24,251 bases of DNA from Silene noctiflora. Taxonomy: Eukaryota; Streptophyta; Magnoliopsida; Caryophyllales; Caryophyllaceae. How positions within the stretch are numbered: the first letter of the stretch is position 1; every line of letters begins with the position of its first letter. The translations under genes were made by a program, and so were the position numbers. The DNA is taken from NCBI GenBank assembly GCA_009801015.1, contig VHZZ01006567.1, positions 56,233 through 80,483 on the forward strand. The letters run 5' to 3'. Shown here one piece after another: positions 9,301-19,900 of this stretch. The notes below the pieces were generated by a model. The model worked only from the letters and a program-made list of their open reading frames with translations, searched no databases and was not told the origin of the DNA.

Positions 9301-10463
9301 AATGAAAAAATGATCTGGAAGATTTGAAATTGCTAGGAGAACGCAGTTAGTCAGCTTGGGGTGGTTTTTATTTTCCCTTTTGATGTCAAGTGTCCTGGGG
9401 ACTAATTTTGCATGGAAATTTTCATATTAACGTGGTTTTTATTTTCCTTTTTTTTTTAAAATCTATTCAGCATATTCTAGGGTGAATCTATTGAGGATGA
9501 ACTGTGATCTTTGGACATTGGCTGGAAATTTATGTACTCTTTGTCATGTTTATACTTTATTATGTTTAAACAATAATGAATAATCATAATCGTGCTTTGT
9601 AACGATAACTTAATAGGGCTAAACCATTTTTTTTAATAAAAAATACTTAAGTCATTTAAGCATGCAATTAATGGATTTTTTAAGCAAATGGCGTGCTGGG
9701 TTTTCTTATATCCATTAAGCTCTGGTCAGTAAATATTGCTTGTTATTATAGCCTGCTTGAATACTTTTAGCTAATAGATTTTCCTTCTTGTTTTTCTAAA
9801 TAGTATGCCTACAAGTCACATTCATAAAGCTCCCGACTATCAAATGTTGCGTGAAATATGTTTTGATGTCTAGCAACATTTGTAGTACATACTCACTTTA
9901 GTTTTTTGGTTACTGCTTACAAGTGAAACCTTGTTTTCTGTTGAATTATAAAGTGTGTTGGGTTTACAATGAATAGATTCTGGCTTCACTATTGAATGCT
10001 TGTTGTCATAGATAGGTAGATAATGCTTGATCAATTAGATGCTGCGAGGCACTTCTCGAGCAATTAATTTAGCATATTCATCAAAAGTTGTCACTGCTAT
10101 AAGCCTAAACTACACTTGAGTTGGTAGGAAAATTATTGTCTTTAAAGTGAATGTCATACTCTTGTCACAAGAGTCTTGTGAATTTGATAGTATTTTAGGT
10201 GGATGTGATAGTGTATTTTTTGCTACGTATGAATGTGTATTTAGCTACGTTTGAATGTTTACGGGTGTGTGGAGTATGGTGCTCCCAGAATTTGAGGAGC
10301 ACTATATAAAAACTCGTCTAGGCGATTTAGTAGCTGTCGAGTTGAATGTTTTTATTTAATTTTTTTTTCTTGTAGTTATTGCTATTTTCTTTTTTGTGGG
10401 AGTGGAACTTTTTAGTGAAATCTTCTGCTAGTTTGATTAACTTCAAATGAAATTCAAGTGCAG

Positions 10464-10567
10464 GCAGCAATTTAGTTTGGACTAATTTCGAAGAAATTTC
10501 CAAATTTGCTCATTTTGGCTAAAAGCACTAATTTTGAGGCGGGGAGGAGAAAAGCAGGCTGGGAAGG
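10464..10567 (+). other. inferred 5' leader segment joined to the J-protein coding exon
   Basis: The 104 bases after the acceptor contain no ATG before the start codon at 10568. Purine-rich sequence (GGCGGGGAGGAGAAAAGCAGG) lies just upstream. The start context is AAGGATGG, with G at +4 as favoured in plants. Confidence 0.5.
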
Positions 10568-12703
10568 ATGGAGTGCAATAAAGACGAAGCTATCAGAGCT
10601 AAGGATATTGCTGTGAGGAAATTTACACAGAAGGATTATTTAGGTGCAAAGAAATTTGCGCTAAAGGCTCAAGTTCTCTATCCCGGGCTTGAGGGCATTT
10701 CGCAGATGTTGATCACCCTTGATGTTTACATATCAGCCGAGAATAAAGTGCTTGGAGAAACCGACTTGTATGGAATACTCGGTGTTCAACCATTAGCTGA
10801 TGACGAAACCATTAAGAAGCAGTACCGAAAGCTAGTACTTCAGCTTCATCCTGATAAAAATAAGTCTATAGGTGCTGAAGGTGCTTTTCAATTTGTCACA
10901 GAAGCTTTCAATTGTTTATCTGATAAAGTTAAGAGATCAGCGTATAATACAAAGCGACTTCTTCAAATGGCACCCAGGGTTCCTTCCTACTCTAGTGTTC
11001 CAGTTGGGGCGTCAGGGAGCAAACCCACTTCCGGCAGAACAGTTGATCAGAAGGCTTCAGCCGGACTTAATGTACCGCTTCCGTCTGTGGTTAATGGGTC
11101 TCGTAAACGTGCTGGCTCGGCTAGTGGAAAGTCACAGAAGGGTGCGACTCAGAAAAAATCTTCGCAAGTGCAATCATTTTTCAAGAAAGGGGATACTTTT
11201 TGGACGGTCTGCGCTAGGTGCAGGATGCAGTATGAGTACATGCGAGTCTATCTCGGTCAGATGCTCAAATGTCCTGATTGTGAACAGGGCTTTTTAGCTT
11301 CAGAAGTCCCGGCACCTTCAAATGTGACCCCAATTCGACCAGATAAACAGTCTCGGGGGTCACATTCGAATTCCAAACCCCGTTTTTCCAAGGGGAGTAA
11401 AATAATTGGTGATGCAAGTGCTCGTTGGAGTCCTTTATCAGGAACAACAGCTTATATCTCAAAATCCACCTCAGCTAGCCAACAAACAAAGGGAAGTCTA
11501 AAGAGAGAGCGTGAGGAGGCACATGCCAATTCAGACTTTGTTTTAAAAGGAGAGGGTCCTGCGAAAAAGATGAGGAAAACAAATGGCAATCTAAGTCAAA
11601 CTGGGATCGGAAACATGGATATTGGGTTAGGAAATGGTTTCGGATCAAATGCTTTTCAAGGGAACAATGTGAAGGCTAATGTTAACAAAGAGTTATCAGC
11701 AGTAGATGCCAAAAAAATGGTATCGGAGAAAGCACTTGTGGATATGCGTGAGAAAGTAAGGAACTGGAAATTGGCCGGAGAGAAGGCAAAAGTCAAACAA
11801 AGTGAGAGAAAGAAGTCGAATTCAGGAAGCCATAAGAACAATAACAATAATTCTGACTCTCACATAGGATCCAAGTTGAAGACGGTATCTGAGGCTCCTG
11901 AGTTCAGTGTTCCTGACCCTGATTTCCATGTTTTTGATAATGACAGATTGGAAAATTGCTTCAAAGAAAACCAGGTTTGGGCTGCATATGATAACGATGA
12001 CGGGATGCCTCGTTTTTATGCCTTGATCCAAGAGGTCACCTCAGTGGGGGGATTTAAGATGAGAATTAGTTGGCTTAACTCAAGAAGCAATACCGAATTT
12101 GGTGCCTTGGATTGGGTGGGTCGTGGCTTTAGGAAAACTTGCGGGGATTTCTGGGTTGGGAAGCATGAAGCTAATGATCGCATAAATTCCTTCTCCCACA
12201 AAGTGAAATGGGATAAAGGACCACGTGGAGTTATTCAGATATATCCCCGAGAAGGAGAGATATGGGCACTGTATCGGAACTGGTCTCCTGATTGGAATCG
12301 GGATACCTCGATTGAAATCCGACATATCTATGAAATGGTGGAAGTGGTTCAGGACTATAAAGAAGAAGAGGGAGTGTATGTGGCTCCTATTACTAAGGTT
12401 CCTGGTTTTCGAACTGTTTACTGTGAGCAACCTGACCCAAAGGTGTTGACCCATATTCCAAAGGAAGAAATGTTCCGGTTTTCTCATCAAGTTCCCCATC
12501 ACATTCTCACTGGTAGTGAAAAGCCGAATGCTCCCAAGGGTTTTGTGGAACTCGACCCGGCAGCTACTCCGGCTCATCTCCTTCATATGACAATGGCGAC
12601 CATTGACGAGCAACCTCAAGTACATCATGAAATGGGTAGAGCGCAACTTAGCCGTCCATCAATAGATCTCATAGAAATAGATGAAGTAAAACCAGTGGCC
12701 TGA
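10568..12703 (+). CDS. J-domain protein with DUF3444 domain, 711 aa, single coding exon
   Basis: This is a type III (class C) J-domain co-chaperone of the plant DnaJ/DUF3444 family, expected to stimulate the ATPase of an Hsp70 partner. Residues 1-60 form a charged helical lead-in (MECNKDEAIRAKDIAVRKF) typical of the family. The J domain spans about 66-127, with DLYGILGV and the catalytic HPD at 94-96. A small zinc-ribbon-like motif follows, FWTVCARCRMQYEY..LKCPDC, with Cys215, 218, 235 and 238. Residues 250-440 are Ser/Lys/Asn-rich and look disordered, with basic clusters (KKMRK near 333) that could be nuclear signals. DUF3444 covers about 446-655, starting PDPDFHVFDNDR and including VWAAYDNDDGMPRFYA and IWALYRNW. 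There are no signal peptide or membrane segments. The length matches Arabidopsis At5g53150 as I remember it. The client and precise role are unknown. Its 3' end faces FTSH11. Confidence 0.95.
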   Translation: MECNKDEAIRAKDIAVRKFTQKDYLGAKKFALKAQVLYPGLEGISQMLITLDVYISAENKVLGETDLYGILGVQPLADDETIKKQYRKLVLQLHPDKNKSIGAEGAFQFVTEAFNCLSDKVKRSAYNTKRLLQMAPRVPSYSSVPVGASGSKPTSGRTVDQKASAGLNVPLPSVVNGSRKRAGSASGKSQKGATQKKSSQVQSFFKKGDTFWTVCARCRMQYEYMRVYLGQMLKCPDCEQGFLASEVPAPSNVTPIRPDKQSRGSHSNSKPRFSKGSKIIGDASARWSPLSGTTAYISKSTSASQQTKGSLKREREEAHANSDFVLKGEGPAKKMRKTNGNLSQTGIGNMDIGLGNGFGSNAFQGNNVKANVNKELSAVDAKKMVSEKALVDMREKVRNWKLAGEKAKVKQSERKKSNSGSHKNNNNNSDSHIGSKLKTVSEAPEFSVPDPDFHVFDNDRLENCFKENQVWAAYDNDDGMPRFYALIQEVTSVGGFKMRISWLNSRSNTEFGALDWVGRGFRKTCGDFWVGKHEANDRINSFSHKVKWDKGPRGVIQIYPREGEIWALYRNWSPDWNRDTSIEIRHIYEMVEVVQDYKEEEGVYVAPITKVPGFRTVYCEQPDPKVLTHIPKEEMFRFSHQVPHHILTGSEKPNAPKGFVELDPAATPAHLLHMTMATIDEQPQVHHEMGRAQLSRPSIDLIEIDEVKPVA

Positions 12704-13150
12704 AATCATGGTAGCATCATTTTTTGAGGGGTTTTAAGTTGTTTTTAGTGATTTGAAGTTTGTTATTTCGGTTGGGATATGGGTATAGGTAAAAACACAG
12801 AGGAGCCATACCGCGAAGCTTACCTTTAATTTTTCGCTTAGTATTAGTGAGTTAATTAAAAGGGAGTTTAATTTAATGTATTCGGTCGTAGATGGACTGA
12901 ATACCTCCTGACCATCATAGTTGTGACATGTATCTGTACATTATACTGTTTTAAGGGCTCACAGGACTAATCTTTGGCCAGGACAACATCCTGGCCGTTT
13001 CATTCGCTAAAATGTTCGTATTTGTAGGAGCGAGTGATAGTTTGGGTTAAAGGTCGACTTAAATTGCTGTGTTCATTTCACTTCCAAATCTTTATTCAAT
13101 ATATGTGAGGAAACCGAAAATATTGGAAATAAAATGAATATAAGAAGGGT
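12704..13150 (+). other. 3' untranslated region of the J-protein gene (approximate)
   Basis: No reading frame continues after the TGA. The first convincing poly(A) signal, AATAAA, lies at 13128-13133, giving a 3' UTR of roughly 440 bases. Earlier non-canonical signals could be used instead. Confidence 0.4.
13128..13133 (+). terminator. candidate poly(A) signal of the J-protein gene
   Basis: AATAAA on the plus strand lies about 425 bases after the stop codon. Plant poly(A) signals are loose, so the site is only a candidate. Confidence 0.35.
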
Positions 13151-13482
13151 TAATAACGTAAAAAAGAAATTTATTTTAATAACCTAATTGTTAAATAGAA
13201 AGGACATTCGAATCTGTTAGCAATCAAACCAATCATCATAAAGATATGAAATTCGTCTAATGTTACAAATGGTCTTATACGAGAACAACAATACTTGTAT
13301 AAGGCAGTGCCCTAGCTTCATTCAAGCCCCGGTTGCACACAATTTTATCGTAAAAACAATATCTTTAAGTAACCATTTTTACTCACTAATAAGTTTGTGT
13401 TCAAATCTGTTTACAATTACATTAGCGTAAAACCACCTCTCACAAGACTTGCACCAAGAAAGAACAATACGGTCCTACAATT
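13151..13482. other. short intergenic spacer between convergent genes
   Basis: This AT-rich spacer separates the two inferred 3' ends. I see no gene or transposon termini in it. Confidence 0.45.
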
Positions 13483-13488
13483 TTTATT
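13483..13488 (-). terminator. candidate poly(A) signal of FTSH11
   Basis: The minus strand reads AATAAA here, about 430 bases past the FTSH11 stop codon. If used, the poly(A)/poly(T) tract at 13588-13620 would lie inside the 3' UTR. Other signals are possible. Confidence 0.3.
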
Positions 13489-13586
13489 GTTGCAAACAAA
13501 ATTTGTAGAAGAACCGACCATTGCAAATTTGCAAGTGGTAGTAGACTAGTAGTATCTTGCAGTGTTACAAAAGTGTTGATCAACAT

Positions 13587-13587
<1 letters not shown>

Positions 13588-13620
<33 letters not shown>
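13588..13620. repeat. poly(A) homopolymer, 33 bases
   Basis: An uninterrupted run of 33 A on the plus strand lies in the convergent spacer. It may be the tail of an old retroposed insertion or simple slippage; no retroposed body was recognised next to it. The length is likely to vary between individuals and to be error-prone in sequencing. Confidence 0.85.
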
Positions 13621-13624
<4 letters not shown>

Positions 13625-13917
13625 ATACAAAATAATTTATAGCCCTAGTCACTAAATTTCATTTTCGAACAATGCTACATGAAGTTGAGTTTCATGAAAA
13701 ATACCGCTATTTCATTATGTCGAAATATGTTGGGTATAATACTTGCTAGTTGCTACTAATTTTAATGCTAGGGTACAATTTACATTTGTTGGTCTTGGGC
13801 AATTTACCCTACAATTTTGCAAGTTCCTCGACTAAAATGTCACGTCCTCGATCCAAAAGTTTCTTCGTTAATAAACGGTTGCGTTTGACATCTTCACATT
13901 CTCCATGAAACTGACGT

Positions 13918-16900
13918 TTATGCCAAGACGACGTCCCCTTCTTGTTCTTGTTGCTCAATTCTTAGACCGCTTTCTTCTCGATAAGGAAGAAGAATTCGCT
14001 TTATGTCTTCTGAAGTTAGCGTCTCATACTCCAGCAGTGCGTTGGCTAATGCATGTAATGCCTTTTCATGCTGAATACATAAAACCAAAATCGTGTTTAG
14101 ATATTGCTCTTGGAACAGTGATTTAGGATATAACTGGCAAAAACACGAGTTAACTTGGGGTCAATTCAGTACATTATTCAGTACATTTTTGCTTTTCTAT
14201 AAATTTAGGGTTCTTCCTAATGAAACGTAGAAGACACTTTTCGAGAAACAAACCTTCTTTAGCAAAGTCTTCACCCGGTTGTATGCATCTCTAAGGAGTT
14301 TAACAACCTAACAAACACACAACACACGAAATAAGTCTATTTGTCGGAAAAGAAATGATCAAGTGGTGAGAAAGTTCTAGGATCAAGTAGTACAGAACAT
14401 TGGAGTTTTTAGACTGACCTCTGTATCAATACGCGATTGCATTTCTGTACCCGGCGTTTCTTTGATATGAACAGGGCCTACAATATCACTCATCCCACAA
14501 CTCGTTACCTTGAAACGAAAGTCCAGTACACAGGAAGTTAGACAAACACAAAAGGCACAACAAATACAAAAGACACGTTTTGTTGAAGTTGAAATAAATA
14601 CGCACTCTACTTATTCGTCAATAAACTTCATACTTGGAAATCTTCCACTTTTTATATGTTATTTGTGATCACTATAGTTTCTGATTTCACATATTTCGCA
14701 ACTTTCAATATCTTCCACATATTTGTATGATTCTTAATTTTAGTGCCAAATGCAGTAGGAAGATTAATGATAGATAGATGGAGTACAAACAATGGTGAAG
14801 AAGGTTGATTCAAGATTCGAATATAAGTACCATGTATTGAGCAAGCTCCGTAGCTTGGCTGAGGTCACTAGTAGCCCCAGTTGTCACATGATCTTCACCA
14901 AAAATGAGCTCCTCGGCTACTCTACCTCCCATACAGACATCCAGACGAGCCAGTAATTGTTTCTTGCTGACAGAGGTCTCATCATTTGAAGGGAGTTGAG
15001 TAACCATTCCTAAAGCAGATCCACGCGGCATTATTGTTGCTTTGTGAATCGGGTGAGCACCTTCGGTGTTCAAAGCCACAATTGCATGGCCACTCTCATG
15101 GTATGCAGTAAGCTACAAAGAGGAGACAATAAATATAAACTATAAACTACACAGAAATGAACTGCCTATTAATAACATCACCCATATTTTGCTTTCTGAA
15201 CGAGACAAACTGTCATGGACCTCACACAAACTAACTTCACGAGATGACAATAGTCCTGGCGTACTATAAAGCCAATAGTGCCTCTAAGGTCAATGTATGC
15301 ATTTCAGCTTAAAAACCCTGCCTATGAATCAGGGAAATCCTCGTCGGTTGTTGAAATTATATTGGATACAAAATCCCAAAAAGTCTCGTGTCTTAAACTA
15401 CCTCTACTTATGGTAAGGCCATTTTGGTTAATGACATCTGAAATTGGGAATTCGAGATTAACCTCGGGAAAACATTTGCATGTGGTAGAGGTTGTTATTG
15501 TGAAGTCATTTTTAAGCAGATGAAAGCAGTGACAACTGACAATAGTGATTTATACTCACTGATAGAAGTCATAGGCAAGTATATTTTTTAATAAAATATT
15601 TCCAACTTATTGAATTATATCCTTAGGAAATTCACACCTTTTTCGAATCTTCTGATATGAACATTGTCTTCCGCTCTGTACCCATAAGTATTCTGTCTTT
15701 AGCGAACTCCAACTGACCAGATGTTAAATTTTCAGCCCCTTCAACTGCAGCCTTGATAGCAGCTATGTTGACCAGATTAGCCAGATCTACAAATACAGTG
15801 TTATGAAGCTATTTTAGAGACTGATACATAGCACACGATTTTTTCAAGTTCATAGACAAATTCAGAAACTTGAAAATGCGAGGAACAAATGAAAACACCT
15901 GCTCCATTAAATCCAGGGGTACCGCGAGCAATTGCTTTGACATCAACATCTTCACCTACTGGTTTATCCTGTAAATATAGCTCTAATATCTCTTGACGGC
16001 CCCGCACATCTGGACTGGGGACAATAATCTACATAAAAATGGCATTTCAGTGAATTCCTGAATCGAAGTTAAGAGTGGAAGGGAAGAACTATGTTTTCGG
16101 GGGGGGGGGGGGAAATTTACATGTCCCTCTATTTACTACATTTTTTAGATATTTGATCATAATCATGCACAATTATTTTTATCATATCAGGATTCTTTCA
16201 TGAGATTATATTGTGGGTCAAGAGCATATCTGTAACTTTGGTAAGTTCAATTAAATTCATATTTATTTTAAGCACAATATCCAGCTTAAAGCAATATACA
16301 ATTGATAGAGACCTGAAACCGATCTGGACATGATATGGAATTGACAAATGAAGCAAGTGTCAAGCGTTATCATGAATGAGACTTACATGCCTATCGAATC
16401 TGCCAGGTCTGGTCAAAGCTGGATCTAGAATGTCCGGCAAGTTTGTTGCAGCCATCAATATAATTCCCTGTCATTATGTGTTAACTGAGATTACTCTACA
16501 AAGAACACTGCATTAAACCTGCACCATAATGTTAAAATAAAGGCACATATACCTCGTTCTGTTCAAAACCATCCATTTCAACGAGAAGTTGATGCAATGT
16601 CTTCTTCGTATGTCCTTCCCATTGCTTTCTTGTTGATCCAATTGCATCGATTTCATCAATAAAAATAATACAAGGAGCCTGGAGAGATAGTAATATACAT
16701 CAAATTTGCAATTAAAAAACCTTTGAGTACTGAATTGCACATAAAACTGATTCATCTTTATAACGAGTAACCATGCAAAGGGCACTTAGCACTCCGTCAA
16801 TAAGGAAGCTATACATCAGATAATTATGCTTATATATACAGGAATCCAAAAAAACGCATAAAGTCATGCTTGCTCTGTCTGCCGCGTCATTGCTTCATAT

Positions 16901-19900
16901 GGAGGGATTAACCAATAATATTCACTACAGAAAAAAATTCTACACTTTGGGAATGACACTTTTGACAACAAACCTTTTTCTTAGCTGCTTGGAATAATGA
17001 TCTCACACGTCGAGCACCAACACCCACAAACCTAGCAACGAATGTTATAGATAGTTCAGATAAAGACACAAAAACCAGTAGGCCAAATACAGAGGCCTGT
17101 TCCTTTTTTCTTTCAGACAGTTACAGACAGAGGCATCTTAAAATAAATGGAGGCCCGGTACATCACAAAACAATGAGGCCCCAAATATAAATGTACGAGT
17201 GTACTATACGTCGAGGTTTATATTAAATTTCATCAATAAAGCTTGTAAATTCGGTGGCCAAGTGGTCGCCCGTGGCCTTAGACGCCCCTGGTTACAGAGT
17301 TCCAATTGATTTATACTATAGAATCTAAGGGTATAAGGTCTACTTCTGTTTTTAATGGAGTCCATATTCTTTATCTTTGGAATATGATGGAACAAAGAAA
17401 AATGGAACAATAAATTATTCGGTGCTTCCTATGTTGTGAAGTAAGAGTCCCGTCAAAGAAATTTCCGACAAAAGTTAATCATGGAATATCCTGAAAACAT
17501 ACTCTTTATGTTGAATACACAAAGGGGCGAGGTTGCTTACATTCAACTCCCCTTACCTGCCATAGGCAGTAGCCAGTAGCGGTACCCTTTGACTCACTAA
17601 GATAATGGTTATAACATTTTATTTCCATGATATGGCCATGTGATTCATCAAAAAGACGAGCGCAAAATAAATGAATGTGTGTCTCCAATTTGTGGTTTAT
17701 GTTTAATGAAGCTTTATTGTTGGCTCTTTGTTGTTGTGGTATAGTCAAATGAGCATGTTATCAGATTAACTTTAATTTGGGGTGTTTCATCTACTACATT
17801 TTTGCATGTCAAGGAAATCGGAGTGAAGAATAAAAATGGAAGGAAACTGACGCAACTGGCCAGTTGTTGGCAAAATTATATTTCAAATTACTAACAGATC
17901 ACTTACATTTCCTCGAATTCAGATCCTGCTCTGTAGAAAAATGGCACTCCAGCTTCCCCAGCGATAGCCTTCAATAATTAATAACATCACAAGTCATCAC
18001 ACATATGTTTTGTTAACTTATAATGAAAACTGTAGAGAAAGACGTTTAACAAAATGGAAAAATTATTAGGTCATCAAGTAAAAATCAATTTTAGAATTAG
18101 AATACATTGGGGAAAATATTCACGACAAATGTCTTTAGGGAGTATTAGATTTATAATACTCGTACATTGGGAAAAATATTGAGGTTAAACGTTTCAAGGG
18201 GAGCATACAACTTGAAATTTCAAAGATCGCTTCAAAACCCTGCACTCACATCCTGTCTTGCCATTGTTTGTCCTAAACAAGTTCCGGGAATTGGTATGCC
18301 ACTGTGCCTTACTTTGCTCATAAGTATAAAGTTATTGATATCATCTTTTACAAATGCCATCCATTTAACGAATGCTATCAGTAGTAAGAGGTGAAAATTT
18401 GATGGCATCCCCAACACATAGTAAATAGACAAAGGATCCTTATGAAAGATCATTACACTTCCTAGAACACTCTAACCCAATCTCAATAGATTGCAATAAA
18501 TTCCAAACCATACCTTGGCAAGAAGCGTTTTTCCGGTTCCAGGAGCTCCCGTCAAAAGAATACCCTGTCAGTAGAGCCACCAGTCACAGAGTGAGGAGTG
18601 GTGGCAAATAAAACTTAAAATAGATGCAATCAATAGAAGCCGCAGAGGTTGTGCTGCACATGGCGAACATATTTCTTCTTTGTTTTATACAGAGGGCACA
18701 TTCATAGAACAAAAAACAAAACTAAGAGGTTTCTTCATGTTTTTTTCACCTCATCCTCCAAGAGAGCTAAACATTCTATCATTAAGCAAGACTAATCTCT
18801 GATCATGCATCTCTTATAGCTCAAAAAAAAGATCAATTAAGATATTACAAAAAAAGAAGGGTAGACTTGAAGAGCATTGTAAGTAGAGTTGGCAGAAAAT
18901 GACTCAACTAGAACAGACAGAAATCCTATTCGGTTGAACCCAAAATTTTGGTAAATCAAAATTCAACGGACCCGGGCCAAGGTTAAACTGATAACTCATA
19001 ACAACCTAGTTCATCCCAACTCGACTTGAAACAAAATTAACCTGAAATTTACCGTGACTCGATAATGACTCAACCGCGTGGTGACCCAATAGCAAAATTA
19101 GCTAACTAATCCTTAGAATAAGGATTCACATTTTTCTTAATCGTTCTAACATAAAATTAAAATAAATGCACCTAGAAAGGAGCTTTAACATGAAATTATT
19201 GGTCCAACATGGAAATACATGATAAAATAAATGTTAATAACTTGACCCGACCCACATTGTCACCCGATGATGACCAGACCCAGCGGCCCAACATGAATCT
19301 GAACCGACCCGTAATTGTTATCGACACGGCACAACCTGAACCCTAAATGACCCAACCTTCTTTAACCCGACCCCATAACTGACACAAGTGACCCAATTGC
19401 CACCTAGAACCGTGAAAATTAAACTGACAAAATAAATTGTTACAGATTAACAAAAACAACGCAATTCTGGGACAGACCTTTGGCAACTTCCCTCCAAGTC
19501 GAGTGAATTTCGAAGGATTTTTCAAGTATTCAACTACCTCCTCAAGCTCTTGTTTTGCATCATCACATCCCTTGACGTCTTTGAAGGATTTGACATTCTG
19601 AAGAAAAGTCAATAGTAAAAATTACTATCTAAATTTCAACATTAGAACAACGAGTCAACCTATTAAAAGTATTTGATGAGCAAGGGAAAGCAAAGTTACA
19701 TAAAAGTCATGAACAACATTAAGTTAGGGCATTCCCAGAAGAAGATCGAAGATCACAAGTTTAAAATTTGAAAACCCTGCATGATGAACTTGTTGATTGC
19801 AAATCATAACTATCCCTACAAATTTGTATGAAGAAAAATTTAAATATGGCACCTTAAGGCATTTAACGGTCAAAAACATAATAGTATAATACTACCTTCT

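Larger units (their letters stand above)
7032..10463 (+). other. inferred leader intron 2 of the J-protein gene, about 3.4 kb
   Basis: It runs from the donor GTATCA to an acceptor at GTGCAG|GCAG (10463; 10467 is also possible). It contains a Stowaway-like MITE at 7741-7998 and a short fragment near 9175 that resembles a hAT end. The rest is T-rich, with no coding frame that I recognise. If correct, the start codon is more than 5 kb from the promoter. Confidence 0.4.

Noticed and set aside
12080-12646. 188-residue minus-strand frame inside the J-protein coding exon
   Set aside because: It is an antisense shadow of the DUF3444 coding sequence, with no family resemblance of its own.
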